Assembly: GCA_037178625.1 (NCBI GenBank) | Contig: CM074128.1 | Coordinates: forward strand, 2,790,001 to 2,854,000 | Direction of reading: 5' to 3' | DNA from: Skeletonema tropicum | Taxonomy: Eukaryota; Bacillariophyta; Thalassiosirophyceae; Thalassiosirales; Thalassiosiraceae | DNA: 64,000 nucleotides | Shown: positions 53,832 through 62,630 of the stretch, piece after piece | Layout of the letters: each line of letters begins with the position of its first letter | Position numbering within the stretch: the stretch's first letter is position 1 | Notes under the pieces: generated by a model | Seen by the model: the letters and a program-made list of their open reading frames with translations, nothing else | Database searches by the model: none | What the model was told of the DNA's origin: nothing | Translations under genes and position numbers: made by a program

Positions 53832-54419
53832 CTAGAATCGTACTATTCCATTTTCGAGCTCGGATGCAAGCTCATCAATTTCCGATTCATAACGTCTCAA
53901 ACGTTTTGCTGGCTCTTCACCTCCATAATATTGCCGCTTCGACGACGAAGAACTTGAACTTCCACCCTCTGGTCCATCTTCCTTGGCACTAATATTGGTA
54001 TTCTTCATAGTATTGTCTCCACCAGCAGCTGTAGCCAATCGAGTGGATAGAAAGAAGGCCATATCTTGAGCATTCATTGTGCACTTTTTTGGAACGTAAA
54101 CAAAATGTTCCGATGCATCTTCTATTCCAGCATCTAAATTGCCAGCTTGATTCTGAGTTGAAATTTCCAAAATAATGTGGTATATATTGAGCAATAATTT
54201 CAGATAAACATATGTAATTCTTATAATTGCATTGACCAAGATTGCACAACAGATACTCACAAACGCTGCATTCAGCCGCCCAAGCATTGCCGGCCAGTCC
54301 TCTCCCCGAGCGGAGCAAATCGTTGCCTCCCACGCATTCAGATTGTTGCGTAGAATTGTTGCCTGTCGTAGGAACGTTTGTTGTTGCTCATTGTGTTGAC
54401 GCGGAGGCGGGAGACTCAT
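53832..54419 (-). CDS. Mediator subunit 8-like protein
   Basis: Two exons, 54419-54261 and 54152-53832, with a 108-base GT-AG intron, give 159 residues from ATG 54419. The spliced protein has the MED8 layout: an N-terminal helix (FLRQATILRNNLNAWEA), then EDWPAMLGRLNAAF joined across the splice to NQAGNLDAGI, then HFVYVPKKCTMNAQDMAFFLS, matching the plant MED8 pattern of W..IL followed by F-V-PK....NA......LS. MED8 belongs to the head of the RNA polymerase II Mediator complex. The C-terminal third is a Ser run followed by a basic/acidic tail ending YESEIDELASELENG. The protein is short for the family, so the call is moderate. Confidence 0.5.
   Translation of the reverse strand: MSLPPPRQHNEQQQTFLRQATILRNNLNAWEATICSARGEDWPAMLGRLNAAFVSICCAILVNAIIRITYVYLKLLLNIYHIILEISTQNQAGNLDAGIEDASEHFVYVPKKCTMNAQDMAFFLSTRLATAAGGDNTMKNTNISAKEDGPEGGSSSSSSSKRQYYGGEEPAKRLRRYESEIDELASELENGIVRF
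54153..54260 (-). other. intron of the MED8-like gene
   Basis: Donor GTGAGTATCT, acceptor AACTCAG, phase 0, 108 bases; unspliced it encodes a hydrophobic stretch that would spoil the fold. Confidence 0.8.
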
Positions 54420-54671
54420 GATACAAATCTTAGCTTCCACCGCTACACCTCCTTGTTGATGATGAGAGGCAAAAACAACTAAATTTATGTCTTTATTATA
54501 TCAGATGAAAGCAACTTCTATCACTCTAACCTCTAACCGATACGACGCCGTTCTGGACCTCCAACCTCCACTCTACTAAACAGCAGACAGATAGAGACAG
54601 TGTTAACAGCTTCTGAGCGCTCTCATGTAGAGCGCGGTTTAGAGGGCTTGCCATCTATTCAAAGATATAAT

Positions 54672-56151
54672 ATGCCCAGATTATTTCTTCTTTTCAGAGG
54701 GGAAACTCTAAAAGATGCCCCCAATATCTCTCAGGTGCCTAATCCTATTAGGAGCGTACCATCCCAAATCCAACGCAGCCAACAGCGTATAAAAATCGCA
54801 CCTATTACAATGGTAACCAAGACTACAGACAGCGCTGCAGCTCCTGCTACGGTCCCTCCTCCAGTGCCCCTGCAAAAGATCAGCAGCGCACCAAATGCAG
54901 AAGGTGGCAGTGCCGATGCTGCGGAGGAAGTCCCAAAACAACAACAACAACAAGAAAGCAAGTTGGAGCCAGATACATCATTATCGCCGCCAATAAACCC
55001 TGCCGTCCAATCTGAAGCGTCAGCGGCGAAAAAAACAACCGCAGCAGCACCGAAAGTACCTGAGGAAAGTCGAACTACCTCCATTAAACCGCAGCCTGCT
55101 CCGCGACCTGCAATACTATCGCCTCCCGCCATACCCGTTGCTGCATCATCAAAGGCACTTGCCACTCCAGCCTCTTCGACACCAAAAGTTCCTACAAAAT
55201 CAGCAACACGACAAAGAAAATCTTTACCCCCCATTAGGTGGACATTCCCTCGCTGATCCTACAGTTGTTGCTGGGGTCAATAGCATTATTGCACTGCTGC
55301 AATCCTACGGACCTCTGAGTTATGAGCAGCTAAAGTTTAATATGGCACCACAACTTGTGCCATTAAACCAACCAGTGAAATCAGATACAAGGGATAAGTT
55401 ACAACAGGTGCTTGGCATCCTAGTGGAACTGGGGATTATCCACCAGGTTGATAAGAGTTCACTTGGTAAGAATAATAATTTGATGACAAAATCAGCGGCA
55501 AAAAAGTTGAAGGAAAAGAAGGAAGAAGAATTATCCGCTGCAAAAGAGAAAGAGGGGGAGGCCGCCGGAGTGACTTCCAACAGTGGCACTAAAAGTGTTG
55601 ACCAACCCGACCTCAATCCTATTTACTGCTTTGGTAATGGAATACCTCGAATGGATGTTGTTCTTCCCTCGCAGATTCTTGGCGATATCAAAGAATCTGG
55701 TGAAGAAGTTCTACGCATGCATAAACGGATAGCAATGTTGAGGAATGCGTTGCGTGAAATTGACGAATCGGCGTCAAAGGAGAAGGGCAAGGACGAGAAA
55801 GAAGGAAACAGATCATATGAAAAAGCAAAGAGTGTGCTGAAACAAGTAATGGAACTTCACCCAGAAGTTGCGCAGGATCCAGTCTATGCGGCGGCATTAC
55901 GAATGTTCAAGTTGAAGGAAGGAATACCTGGCCTCAATGAAGAAGACGAAGAAAGGACATTACAAAATATCCATGGGAGTGGCGGAGGCAAATTGAGCAA
56001 GCGTGCATCTGGGTCATCACTGGGTAGCGTAGATGGGAGTGGGAAAAAGAAGAGAAAGAAAGGACGCCCAAGGAAAAATTCCTCGGCCAACATTGCAGAG
56101 AAAGTTGCCACTAGCTCGTCTGTTGTAAAGGCTAATGCGTCGTGGACTTAG
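54672..56151 (+). CDS. nuclear AT-hook protein with a winged-helix-like core; +1 break at a C run
   Basis: The first ATG in the left frame is 54672, but a second (54810, MVTKTTDS) is a likely start because the text between looks like 5' UTR. The left part is a Pro/Ala/Gln-rich linker (to SATRQRKSLPP). The right part, in the +1 frame, reads LGGHSLADPTVVAGVNSII and YGPLSYEQLKFNM..QVLGILVELGIIHQV, a helix-helix-wing pattern, then EEVLRMHKRIAMLRNALREI (coiled coil), ELHPEVAQDPVYAAAL and KKKRKKGRPRKN, an AT-hook that binds the DNA minor groove. The frames change at six C residues, 55227-55232; one fewer C would join them. It is probably a DNA-associated nuclear protein; the family is not recognised. 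Confidence 0.6.
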
Positions 56152-56229
56152 TACGTATGCGATGCGTCTCCAATGTGGTAACAATAATTCATATTCATCT
56201 ACTCATTATGTTATAGGTTTCTGCTTGTC

Positions 56230-58359
56230 CTAAGTATCCTTGACAGCCGACACCTTTTTATGAAGTGCGGGTCCATGCATTTGATGCCGAATATCTTTAG
56301 CTACATACTTTCTATTTCCATCAATAAAATCAGGAACGTAGGTGGATTCGATTCCAAGACTCTTGTAGATCTCCAATAAGTAAGATTGTTTGAATTGCAT
56401 GAGTCCTTCGTAAGATACCATCATAACCCTTTCATCTCCATACTTTTGATATGCTTCCCTCATAGTTTTCATTGCAGCGTCATCTTCGACATCGGCTACT
56501 TCTGGTGGTATACGACAATGATAATGATTTCTTAGTTTTTCTTTCTTGGATATTGTCTTGTCCCGTAGCACCAAAACTACCTTCACATCCACGCCGCGGG
56601 CAAGGTACCATTGTATATGGCTGGTTATGTTGACGTAGAATCTGCCCGGATATAAGGCAAGTTCAGGTGTCAAGGCATCAACAGTAGTTGCGTTACGTTC
56701 GCTGTAACAACCCTGAGGTAGGGAGATGTGCTGTAGACTACTTTCATCATCCGCAGACATGGCTTTGCTCAATGTTGTCGACAAGAACGTACTACCAGAG
56801 CCTTCCTGCCCGACAACAGTAATTAGTGTCTTCGGCAAGATCAAGTCCTTTGGATTCATACCCTTCGCTTCTGATTTGGGTTGTTGAACTGAAATACTCC
56901 TATCGTGTTCTGCAGTGGAAGAATTTTTGTGCGTGTTCGCTTCATTCGCATCTGTAACATACTTCTCGTTGCCATCTGAATAGGATGGCACATAAGTCGA
57001 GTTTATCCCAAGCTGTTTGTAGAGACCAAATAAATATGCGTCCTTCATCGACATGAGAGCTTCGTAGGACGACACAATCACAAGACCCCTTTTAATTGAT
57101 CCAAATGCGCCATACTTCTCCAAAGCTTCGTTCATCAATTCAATTGCAACTTCATCTTCTCGTCGTCGCAATTTCTCTATGTTGCAATGATTCTTCTCTT
57201 TGCTTCTCGCAGAAATCGACCTATCTCGAGTTGATAGGATCACAGTCACATCAACTCCACGTTGTAAATACCATTCGATTTGAGATGTAATGTTTACGGA
57301 GAATCGCTTCGGGTAAAGAGCGTAGCCATTGAAAACCCCTGTACCACATTTGGCACCACATGATGAATTGCTATGTTCAGAAATAAAAACTTCTTCGTGA
57401 CATTGTTTTAACACCTGCGCCTCTACCTCGGTCTGAGGACCATCTCTAGCCACTTTCACTAGTTCCTGCGACATTATCACTGCAGCTTGAGCAATAGAAG
57501 GGTCTAATGATGGAGCAAATTCATATCGGAAGCACTCTCTAGGGACCAAAGCATCCACAACGTGAACACTCATCTCATCACTGCTGTTATCTTCACAAGA
57601 CGAGCCCCAAGGTAGACTCAAGTGTTGAACGTCGGTCTTTCCGTCTTCGGTTCGAGCTTTGTTGTTAACTTTTGTAGGATCAGCCCCGACAGCAGAAGCT
57701 AGTGCTTTAGCTAAGAAAGTACTTCCCGAACTCTCTGGTCCTATGACGGTGATTAACTTCTTTGGCAAGATTGGATGACGCAACTTGCTGTGACGTTGTC
57801 TCAACAGTTTTTGTGCATCCAGTGGTGTACTATTGTTTGAATGAAAGTCTTGATGTGGATGCTCCCAGTAACCGGGAGGTGGTTTGAATTTTGGCGGAGC
57901 ATTGATCGTGCCCTTGTGAAGAACATGGTTGTTTTCATTTTGCAGCCATTGCAGTGCATTCTTGTTCACATAATCTGTTTGGACTTGTTCAAATGAAGGC
58001 TCTAGACTACGTTGTTGCTCTTGTTGCAACCGCTGAGCGGGCACCTGGGCATTATTAGTTCTTCCCTTGATCTTATCCTGATTTGAAAAAGCGACAAGTA
58101 ATTCAGGAGACACTGGTCCGCCTTTTCCTGCTTCCTCCGTTATCATTTGTAGTTGTAGCAACTGTTGCCATGTCAAAAGACAATAATATGTGAGAAATAT
58201 GGACGCCATGGCGGAGGGAACAACGAGATACCTTCTCGCCCTCCTGCGCGGCATCGCTCGGCTCCTCCCCTCGCCACTCGCAAAGCTATGAGTTCCGGCG
58301 CTGGTGATGCCATGGCTCGTGTTGGGCAAGTAGATATTATGGTACTTGCTCACCACCAT
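56230..58359 (-). CDS. tandem sulfotransferase-like (P-loop) membrane protein
   Basis: The 709-residue protein starts at ATG 58359, with a basic N terminus (PRRRARRYLVVPS) and a hydrophobic span (SAMASIFLTYYCLLTWQQLL, about 50-70), giving a type II membrane protein. Two homologous domains follow. Domain 1 (about 195-465) opens LITVIGPESSGSTFLAKAL and closes LFGLYKQLGINSTYVPSYSDG; domain 2 (about 500-690) opens LITVVGQEGSGSTFLSTTL and closes LLEIYKSLGIESTYVPDFIDG. The GSGSTFL loop resembles the PAPS 5'-phosphate-binding loop of sulfotransferases. Both repeats have V-LSTRD/VLRD and R-(M)KE-H motifs, so both may be active. Domain 1 has an extra Cys-rich insertion. The duplication is internal; transfer to a glycan or protein in the Golgi is inference. 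Confidence 0.6.
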   Translation of the reverse strand: MVVSKYHNIYLPNTSHGITSAGTHSFASGEGRSRAMPRRRARRYLVVPSAMASIFLTYYCLLTWQQLLQLQMITEEAGKGGPVSPELLVAFSNQDKIKGRTNNAQVPAQRLQQEQQRSLEPSFEQVQTDYVNKNALQWLQNENNHVLHKGTINAPPKFKPPPGYWEHPHQDFHSNNSTPLDAQKLLRQRHSKLRHPILPKKLITVIGPESSGSTFLAKALASAVGADPTKVNNKARTEDGKTDVQHLSLPWGSSCEDNSSDEMSVHVVDALVPRECFRYEFAPSLDPSIAQAAVIMSQELVKVARDGPQTEVEAQVLKQCHEEVFISEHSNSSCGAKCGTGVFNGYALYPKRFSVNITSQIEWYLQRGVDVTVILSTRDRSISARSKEKNHCNIEKLRRREDEVAIELMNEALEKYGAFGSIKRGLVIVSSYEALMSMKDAYLFGLYKQLGINSTYVPSYSDGNEKYVTDANEANTHKNSSTAEHDRSISVQQPKSEAKGMNPKDLILPKTLITVVGQEGSGSTFLSTTLSKAMSADDESSLQHISLPQGCYSERNATTVDALTPELALYPGRFYVNITSHIQWYLARGVDVKVVLVLRDKTISKKEKLRNHYHCRIPPEVADVEDDAAMKTMREAYQKYGDERVMMVSYEGLMQFKQSYLLEIYKSLGIESTYVPDFIDGNRKYVAKDIRHQMHGPALHKKVSAVKDT

Positions 58360-58608
58360 TAGGTAATCTATCCATCTCTATCCATCACCATCGCCAAGGT
58401 AACGGTAAAAAGTGAGAGCATGCAGAAAAAATGTGAAAGTCTCGGGGCTCAAGCGAAGAAAACGTACAAGATATGCGGTATACGAAGTTCACATTTTGAC
58501 GCAGGTACAGTCTCACCTTTCTCAGATGCACGCATCCGCAATCCGCACCGCACATTTTTCATCGCAACACCGGAGTCATATCTAAATAATGAGAGGAGCT
58601 AAGTCGTT

Positions 58609-58654
58609 CGGTCGGTCGGTCGGTCGGTCGGTCGGTCGGTCGGTCGGTCGGTCG
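58609..58654. repeat. (GGTC)n microsatellite
   Basis: About eleven consecutive GGTC/CGGT units lie between the sulfotransferase-like gene and the 82-base repeats. Confidence 0.95.
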
Positions 58655-58689
58655 TTCTGTCCGGGCCCTTTGGCGTGTCCTTTGGCCTT

Positions 58690-59128
58690 CACGGGCATTT
58701 TCGATCGACTCTTTCTTTGATTGGCTTGATTTGACCCCTTGCCCCCCCCGTTTTTAGAATTTTCGATTGACTCTTTCTTTGATTGGCTTAGATTTGATTG
58801 TTCAGGGGGGGACAACCCCCCTTGCCCCCCCCGTTTTTAGAATTTTCGATTGACTCTTTCTTTGATTGGCTTAGATTTGATTGTTCAGGGGGGGACAACC
58901 CCCCTTGCCCCCCCGTTTTTAGAATTTTCGATTGACTCTTTCTTTGATTGGCTTAGATTTGATTGTTCAGGGGGGGACAACCCCCCTTGCCCCCCCGGTT
59001 TTAGAATTTTCGATTGACTCTTTCTTTGATTGGCTTAGATTTGATTGTTCAGGGGGGACACCCCCCCTTGCCCCCCGGTTTTTAGAATTTTCGATTGACT
59101 CTTTCTTTGATTGGCTTATAGCTGTCTT
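58690..59128. repeat. ~82 bp tandem repeat with G7/C7 hairpin
   Basis: The word TCGATTGACTCTTTCTTTGATTGGCTT occurs at 58763, 58846, 58928, 59010 and 59091 (spacing 83, 82, 82, 81), with a diverged, shorter first copy (62 bases) at 58701. Each full unit carries CAGGGGGGGACAACCCCCCTTGCCCCCC, which can form a strong G/C hairpin with an ACAA loop. Copies differ mainly in the length of the G and C runs. It has no coding sense. Confidence 0.93.
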
Positions 59129-59813
59129 AAATCAACAAACCTATGAGGTAGATTTTTTTGTGTACGTAGGAATCGTCCAAGAAGCGGTACCAAAGTGGCG
59201 CCAACGATCATCGAGCACATCGTCACCATGGGATTTCCGCCCGATCATCGTACTTTACTAGAGGCATGGTGTTATTATATAAAAGATGTAATGCTCGGGG
59301 TATTTATATGGATATATATGAATGTATGAAGTGACTTGATATGTACCGATTTTTACATTTGATGCAAAATAAAAGCCAATCAGTGCACATGGATGTTTAT
59401 CCTCATCTCCTCCGTGATCAATGAACGATGGTGCTATAACAAATATTTCAGCACTATCGACACCAAACACTGTTAAAATAACGATTATACAGTTATGTTA
59501 TGAATGTGTATATCTTTTTGTTGCATAATAATTCGTTTTGAGGCCCACAGATCCCTGTCATTCAACACAAACACTTGTGTTTGAACACCTATCTCCTACA
59601 AGAGAATACACTTTGTGCATTCCAACGATGTCAGCAGTGACCATATGCAGCTTTATCCGTCAACCATTACTTCATTGAAACCGGAGAATCATAACAAGTC
59701 ACTGAAGATTCCACTCCGATCTATTCAGAGCAATGTAGCGCCATAACAACAGCCTTCTTCGGAGACAATATGTGCACTTATTCCACCCTGATTGAACTTC
59801 AATTCACACAACT
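59129..59813. other. coding-like but unresolved DNA, possibly a decayed gene
   Basis: On the minus strand, 59345-59470 gives FGVDSAEIFVIAPSFIDHGG..HPCALIGFYF preceded by an acceptor-like AACAG, and further right come GGISAHIVSEEGCCYGATLL and VFVLNDRDLWASKRI in other frames. Codon composition looks gene-like but I cannot join the pieces. The family is unrecognised. Confidence 0.25.
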
Positions 59814-59993
59814 ATGACCCTGTCTCTCCAATCAAATGCAATAGTTGCTGTGCCTTTGTTGTCGGATGGTGAGGTTGGATTGAACAACGAAACCATTGCA
59901 GTTTGTTCGAGGAATGGCCATGTGTTGGGCTATGGTGATACCAAGGCTGAGTTCGCCGATGGTAGTGTAGTCAGTGAAATCGGATCTCCTTAA
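59814..59993 (+). CDS. small ORF of 59 residues, unknown
   Basis: From ATG 59814 to TAA 59993 the frame encodes a balanced-looking peptide with NAIVAVPLLSDGEVGLNN, AVCSRNGHVLGYGD and DGSVVSEIGSP. No signal, membrane span or known domain is seen. It overlaps an antisense frame of similar quality (59832-60257), so strand and reality are both uncertain; it may be part of the same decayed locus as the preceding region. Confidence 0.22.
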   Translation: MTLSLQSNAIVAVPLLSDGEVGLNNETIAVCSRNGHVLGYGDTKAEFADGSVVSEIGSP

Positions 59994-60886
59994 CAGCTCC
60001 ATGGCACAAAGCGATCCTTCCATATTATTGAGAGCTCTCCTGTCGTGTTTAGTTGTCTCGTCATGATCAGAGGTCGGAATAGAGCAATGAAATGGGTGAC
60101 ATTTGTGTGTAATCGATGATGTGATGTGCAGCAGCAACATGGTGCCTGACGGAGTGCTATGGCCATATGAAGTCACTAACAATGAATCACACCGACACCC
60201 AATGTCTATATGTATAAGCGGCGGCGAGGGTTGATGGAGAGAGGCCGATTGTACCATTCATATTGAGTGGAATTGGACGATGATGCTACGATGATGGTAA
60301 TTTGCGCTGCTATAGCGGCATTTTGATTTGCGTCTCTGCTCTTTAATAACTAAGTTGGGTAGGCTCGTCTTTGGATTCCTTGTGTTCTAAGCTATTCATG
60401 GACTACCATACCCAACCACCTGTAGATGTAATGGAGGAGGTGTGGTTTTTTATGTTATGGCACTTTTATGGCGGAAATGGTGCCATGGCGTGGTGGATTG
60501 TCGCGGTGGTGGAACTTTTTGGTGGTGGCCAAAAACACATTTGGGGGCTCTTCTGACCTTCTCAAGTGCCGGATGGAGCTACATACTATTCCTACGTACA
60601 TACGCTACCCCGTAGGGTCCGTGATTTAAGACAGCTATAGATTTGACGAGATGCATGGAATAGGAAAGATGACACATATAAGGACGGGCGAGTATGCAAG
60701 GGTATTTGGGAGAACGGAAAGATTAGAAAACCCGCGCAGCGGCTAGACGAGCGTCAGCGAGGCTAGTTATTATCTAAGCTCTTCCACCAACACTTCTTAC
60801 GTTGCAGCCGCGGGTTATTGCTCTTAGATACCGCAGATCGGTGCCGAGTATTGGTTTAATATTTTAGGGTTCAACTTACATCTATC
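59994..60886. other. intergenic, no gene supported
   Basis: This is mixed DNA with several short frames, none convincing. The last 200 bases are the upstream region of the FAM210-like gene. Confidence 0.35.
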
Positions 60887-61561
60887 ATGCTCGCAAATGG
60901 TGTTAGAGGGGCGATTAAAGGACGCCCAATGTCGTCATTTCTAGGCACAATCAGAGTCGGTGCGAAGCCAAATCCGTCAACTACTAAGATATTGTCATGC
61001 ACTCATCATTACTCGACAATTTCAATGAACAAACCCCAATCCTATTCTATCCCTAACCAAACAAAAATCCAATCTATACGCGCGTCCTCGTCATTCTCTG
61101 CACTTCCACCAGAGGAAGAGCAAGCTGAAAAGGAAAGAGTTGCATCACTTTCACAATATCAAAAAGAAATGGAACTGCGCCAACTAGACTCGGAATTGGC
61201 TCGTCTTCAAACGCTTAGGGGCATCAATACTGGTGAATTATACACACTTCGTGGAAAGTTCAAAATGCTTTCTCGTGATTATGGAATGGGTTTCTTGGCT
61301 TGGTATTGGACTGTTTGGTTTGCTACAGCTGGAATCAGTTATGTTGCAATTGAAGTTGGTGGAGTCGATCCATTGATGGTGGCTGGAAAGGTGGAAAGTT
61401 TCTTGGGTTGGGAACGTGATGCAATTGCTGGAAAGTTGGATCCTACGCTTGGACAGATTGGACTTGTGGTTGCTGTTAATGAATGCTTGGAGCCACTGAG
61501 ACTGCCTCTCGTGGTAATGACAACCAAACCTGTCGTCAACTTTTTTACGAAAAGGAATTAA
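60887..61561 (+). CDS. FAM210/DUF1279 family mitochondrial or plastid membrane protein
   Basis: The 224-residue protein starts at ATG 60887. The first ~60 residues are basic with few acidic residues, suggesting an organelle presequence; a Glu-rich helix (EEEQAEKERVASLSQYQKEM) comes next. The DUF1279 core follows: LRGKFKMLSRDYGMGFLAWYWTVWFATAGISYVAIE and a second membrane or amphipathic part, LGQIGLVVAVNECLEPLRLPLVV. FAM210 proteins sit in the mitochondrial inner membrane and affect organelle translation and protein balance in animals; the algal role is not known. It converges on the PET100-like gene with 90 bases between stops. Confidence 0.82.
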   Translation: MLANGVRGAIKGRPMSSFLGTIRVGAKPNPSTTKILSCTHHYSTISMNKPQSYSIPNQTKIQSIRASSSFSALPPEEEQAEKERVASLSQYQKEMELRQLDSELARLQTLRGINTGELYTLRGKFKMLSRDYGMGFLAWYWTVWFATAGISYVAIEVGGVDPLMVAGKVESFLGWERDAIAGKLDPTLGQIGLVVAVNECLEPLRLPLVVMTTKPVVNFFTKRN

Positions 61562-61651
61562 AGTGAAGATGTTGATTTAAGTAGATATAAGCTTGACGAT
61601 TTATCTTTCATTACTATTATGTTGTTCTTACGCAGCACAGTAACAACATGA

Positions 61652-62056
61652 TTATTTTGTTTCAGCTTCCCCTCCCCGCCTCCATCCACGCATCCAACCA
61701 AACCATCCACTTCTAACATTACTTGTCGAGTCTGGGTTACTGCTACTAGTTGCATTACCTCCACGTGAGGAATTTAATAACTTCATTTGTGCCAAATACT
61801 CTTCTCTCCCCTTGATTCTTTTCTCCTGCATCCGCCTCTCCTCCTCAATCTCTTCTTGTCTCTCACGCTGCAACTGTTCAAATTCTTGCATGAGATTAGT
61901 CTTTGGATTCGAAGGATACTTCATGAATTGGAAATAGTCAGCCGCCCACTTCTGCACGGTTGGCTCATTGAATGCTAATGATGCCATTATTGGTATACTA
62001 AGATAGACGGCAAACTTTTGAGCCTCTAATTTCATTCCAGCGCGTCCCAGGACCAT
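61652..62056 (-). CDS. PET100-like cytochrome c oxidase assembly factor
   Basis: The 134-residue protein starts at ATG 62056. After a short leader, the text GMKLEAQKFAVYLSIPIMASLAFN gives the short N-terminal membrane span with the KLE..KF..Y...P signature of the small Pet100 family, which chaperones cytochrome c oxidase assembly at the mitochondrial inner membrane. A WAADYFQFMKYPSNPK segment then leads to a charged coiled coil (EQLQRERQEEIEEERRMQEK) and a Ser/Gly-rich tail ending WFGWMRGWRRGG. The length is greater than yeast Pet100 but usual for algal forms. The first two-thirds support the call; the tail is not known from the family. Confidence 0.55.
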   Translation of the reverse strand: MVLGRAGMKLEAQKFAVYLSIPIMASLAFNEPTVQKWAADYFQFMKYPSNPKTNLMQEFEQLQRERQEEIEEERRMQEKRIKGREEYLAQMKLLNSSRGGNATSSSNPDSTSNVRSGWFGWMRGWRRGGEAETK

Positions 62057-62630
62057 GGTATTGTTGTTTGATATTGGCGGTTTATTTCCGTAGCGAAAGA
62101 TGTATTGCCACCGCTGCTGCTGGCGCTTGTGTTTGTATTTCTATCGCACCTCTAAGAAGTATAGTCGATAGTCGATTATTATTATATATGTGCGTGGATG
62201 ACGCAGGTTGTGGGTTGTGGCCAAAAATGGCACAGGCCACCCCTGGCCACAGATTTTATTTCTGGCAATGCCGAACGCCGTACATATCTAATAGAAAACC
62301 AAAAAGCATACCAAACTATTTAGTAAACATCAACATCAACTCAAAATCCAAAATCAAAAGAACAAAAAAAATAATCTTTTGAATGAGGCATCTATCTATA
62401 CTTAAACTGACGCGCGTGTGCGTGCGTGCGTGCGTGCGTGTGTGTATATCATGTCCGTTAGTTAGTTAGTTAGTTAAGTAGCCAAAATTTTAGCGTAATG
62501 GAATTTCACCATTTTTGGAGGGGGTTGAAAATTGCAGGTTGAAATTTCAGAAATTTCAAGGGATTAAATTTCACTCTAGCTTATCCTGAGATAGTCGTAA
62601 TACTTTGCACTCTGCAGTCAACACATCACT
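62057..62630. repeat. intergenic with two microsatellites
   Basis: A (GTGC)n/(GT)n run lies at about 62411-62447 and a (GTTA)n run at about 62457-62475. The rest is AT-rich, including the shared 5' flank of the PET100-like gene. No gene is seen. Confidence 0.7.

Noticed and set aside
59832..60257. A 141-residue minus-strand frame
   Set aside because: Low-complexity text, antisense to another frame of equal quality; no domain recognised.
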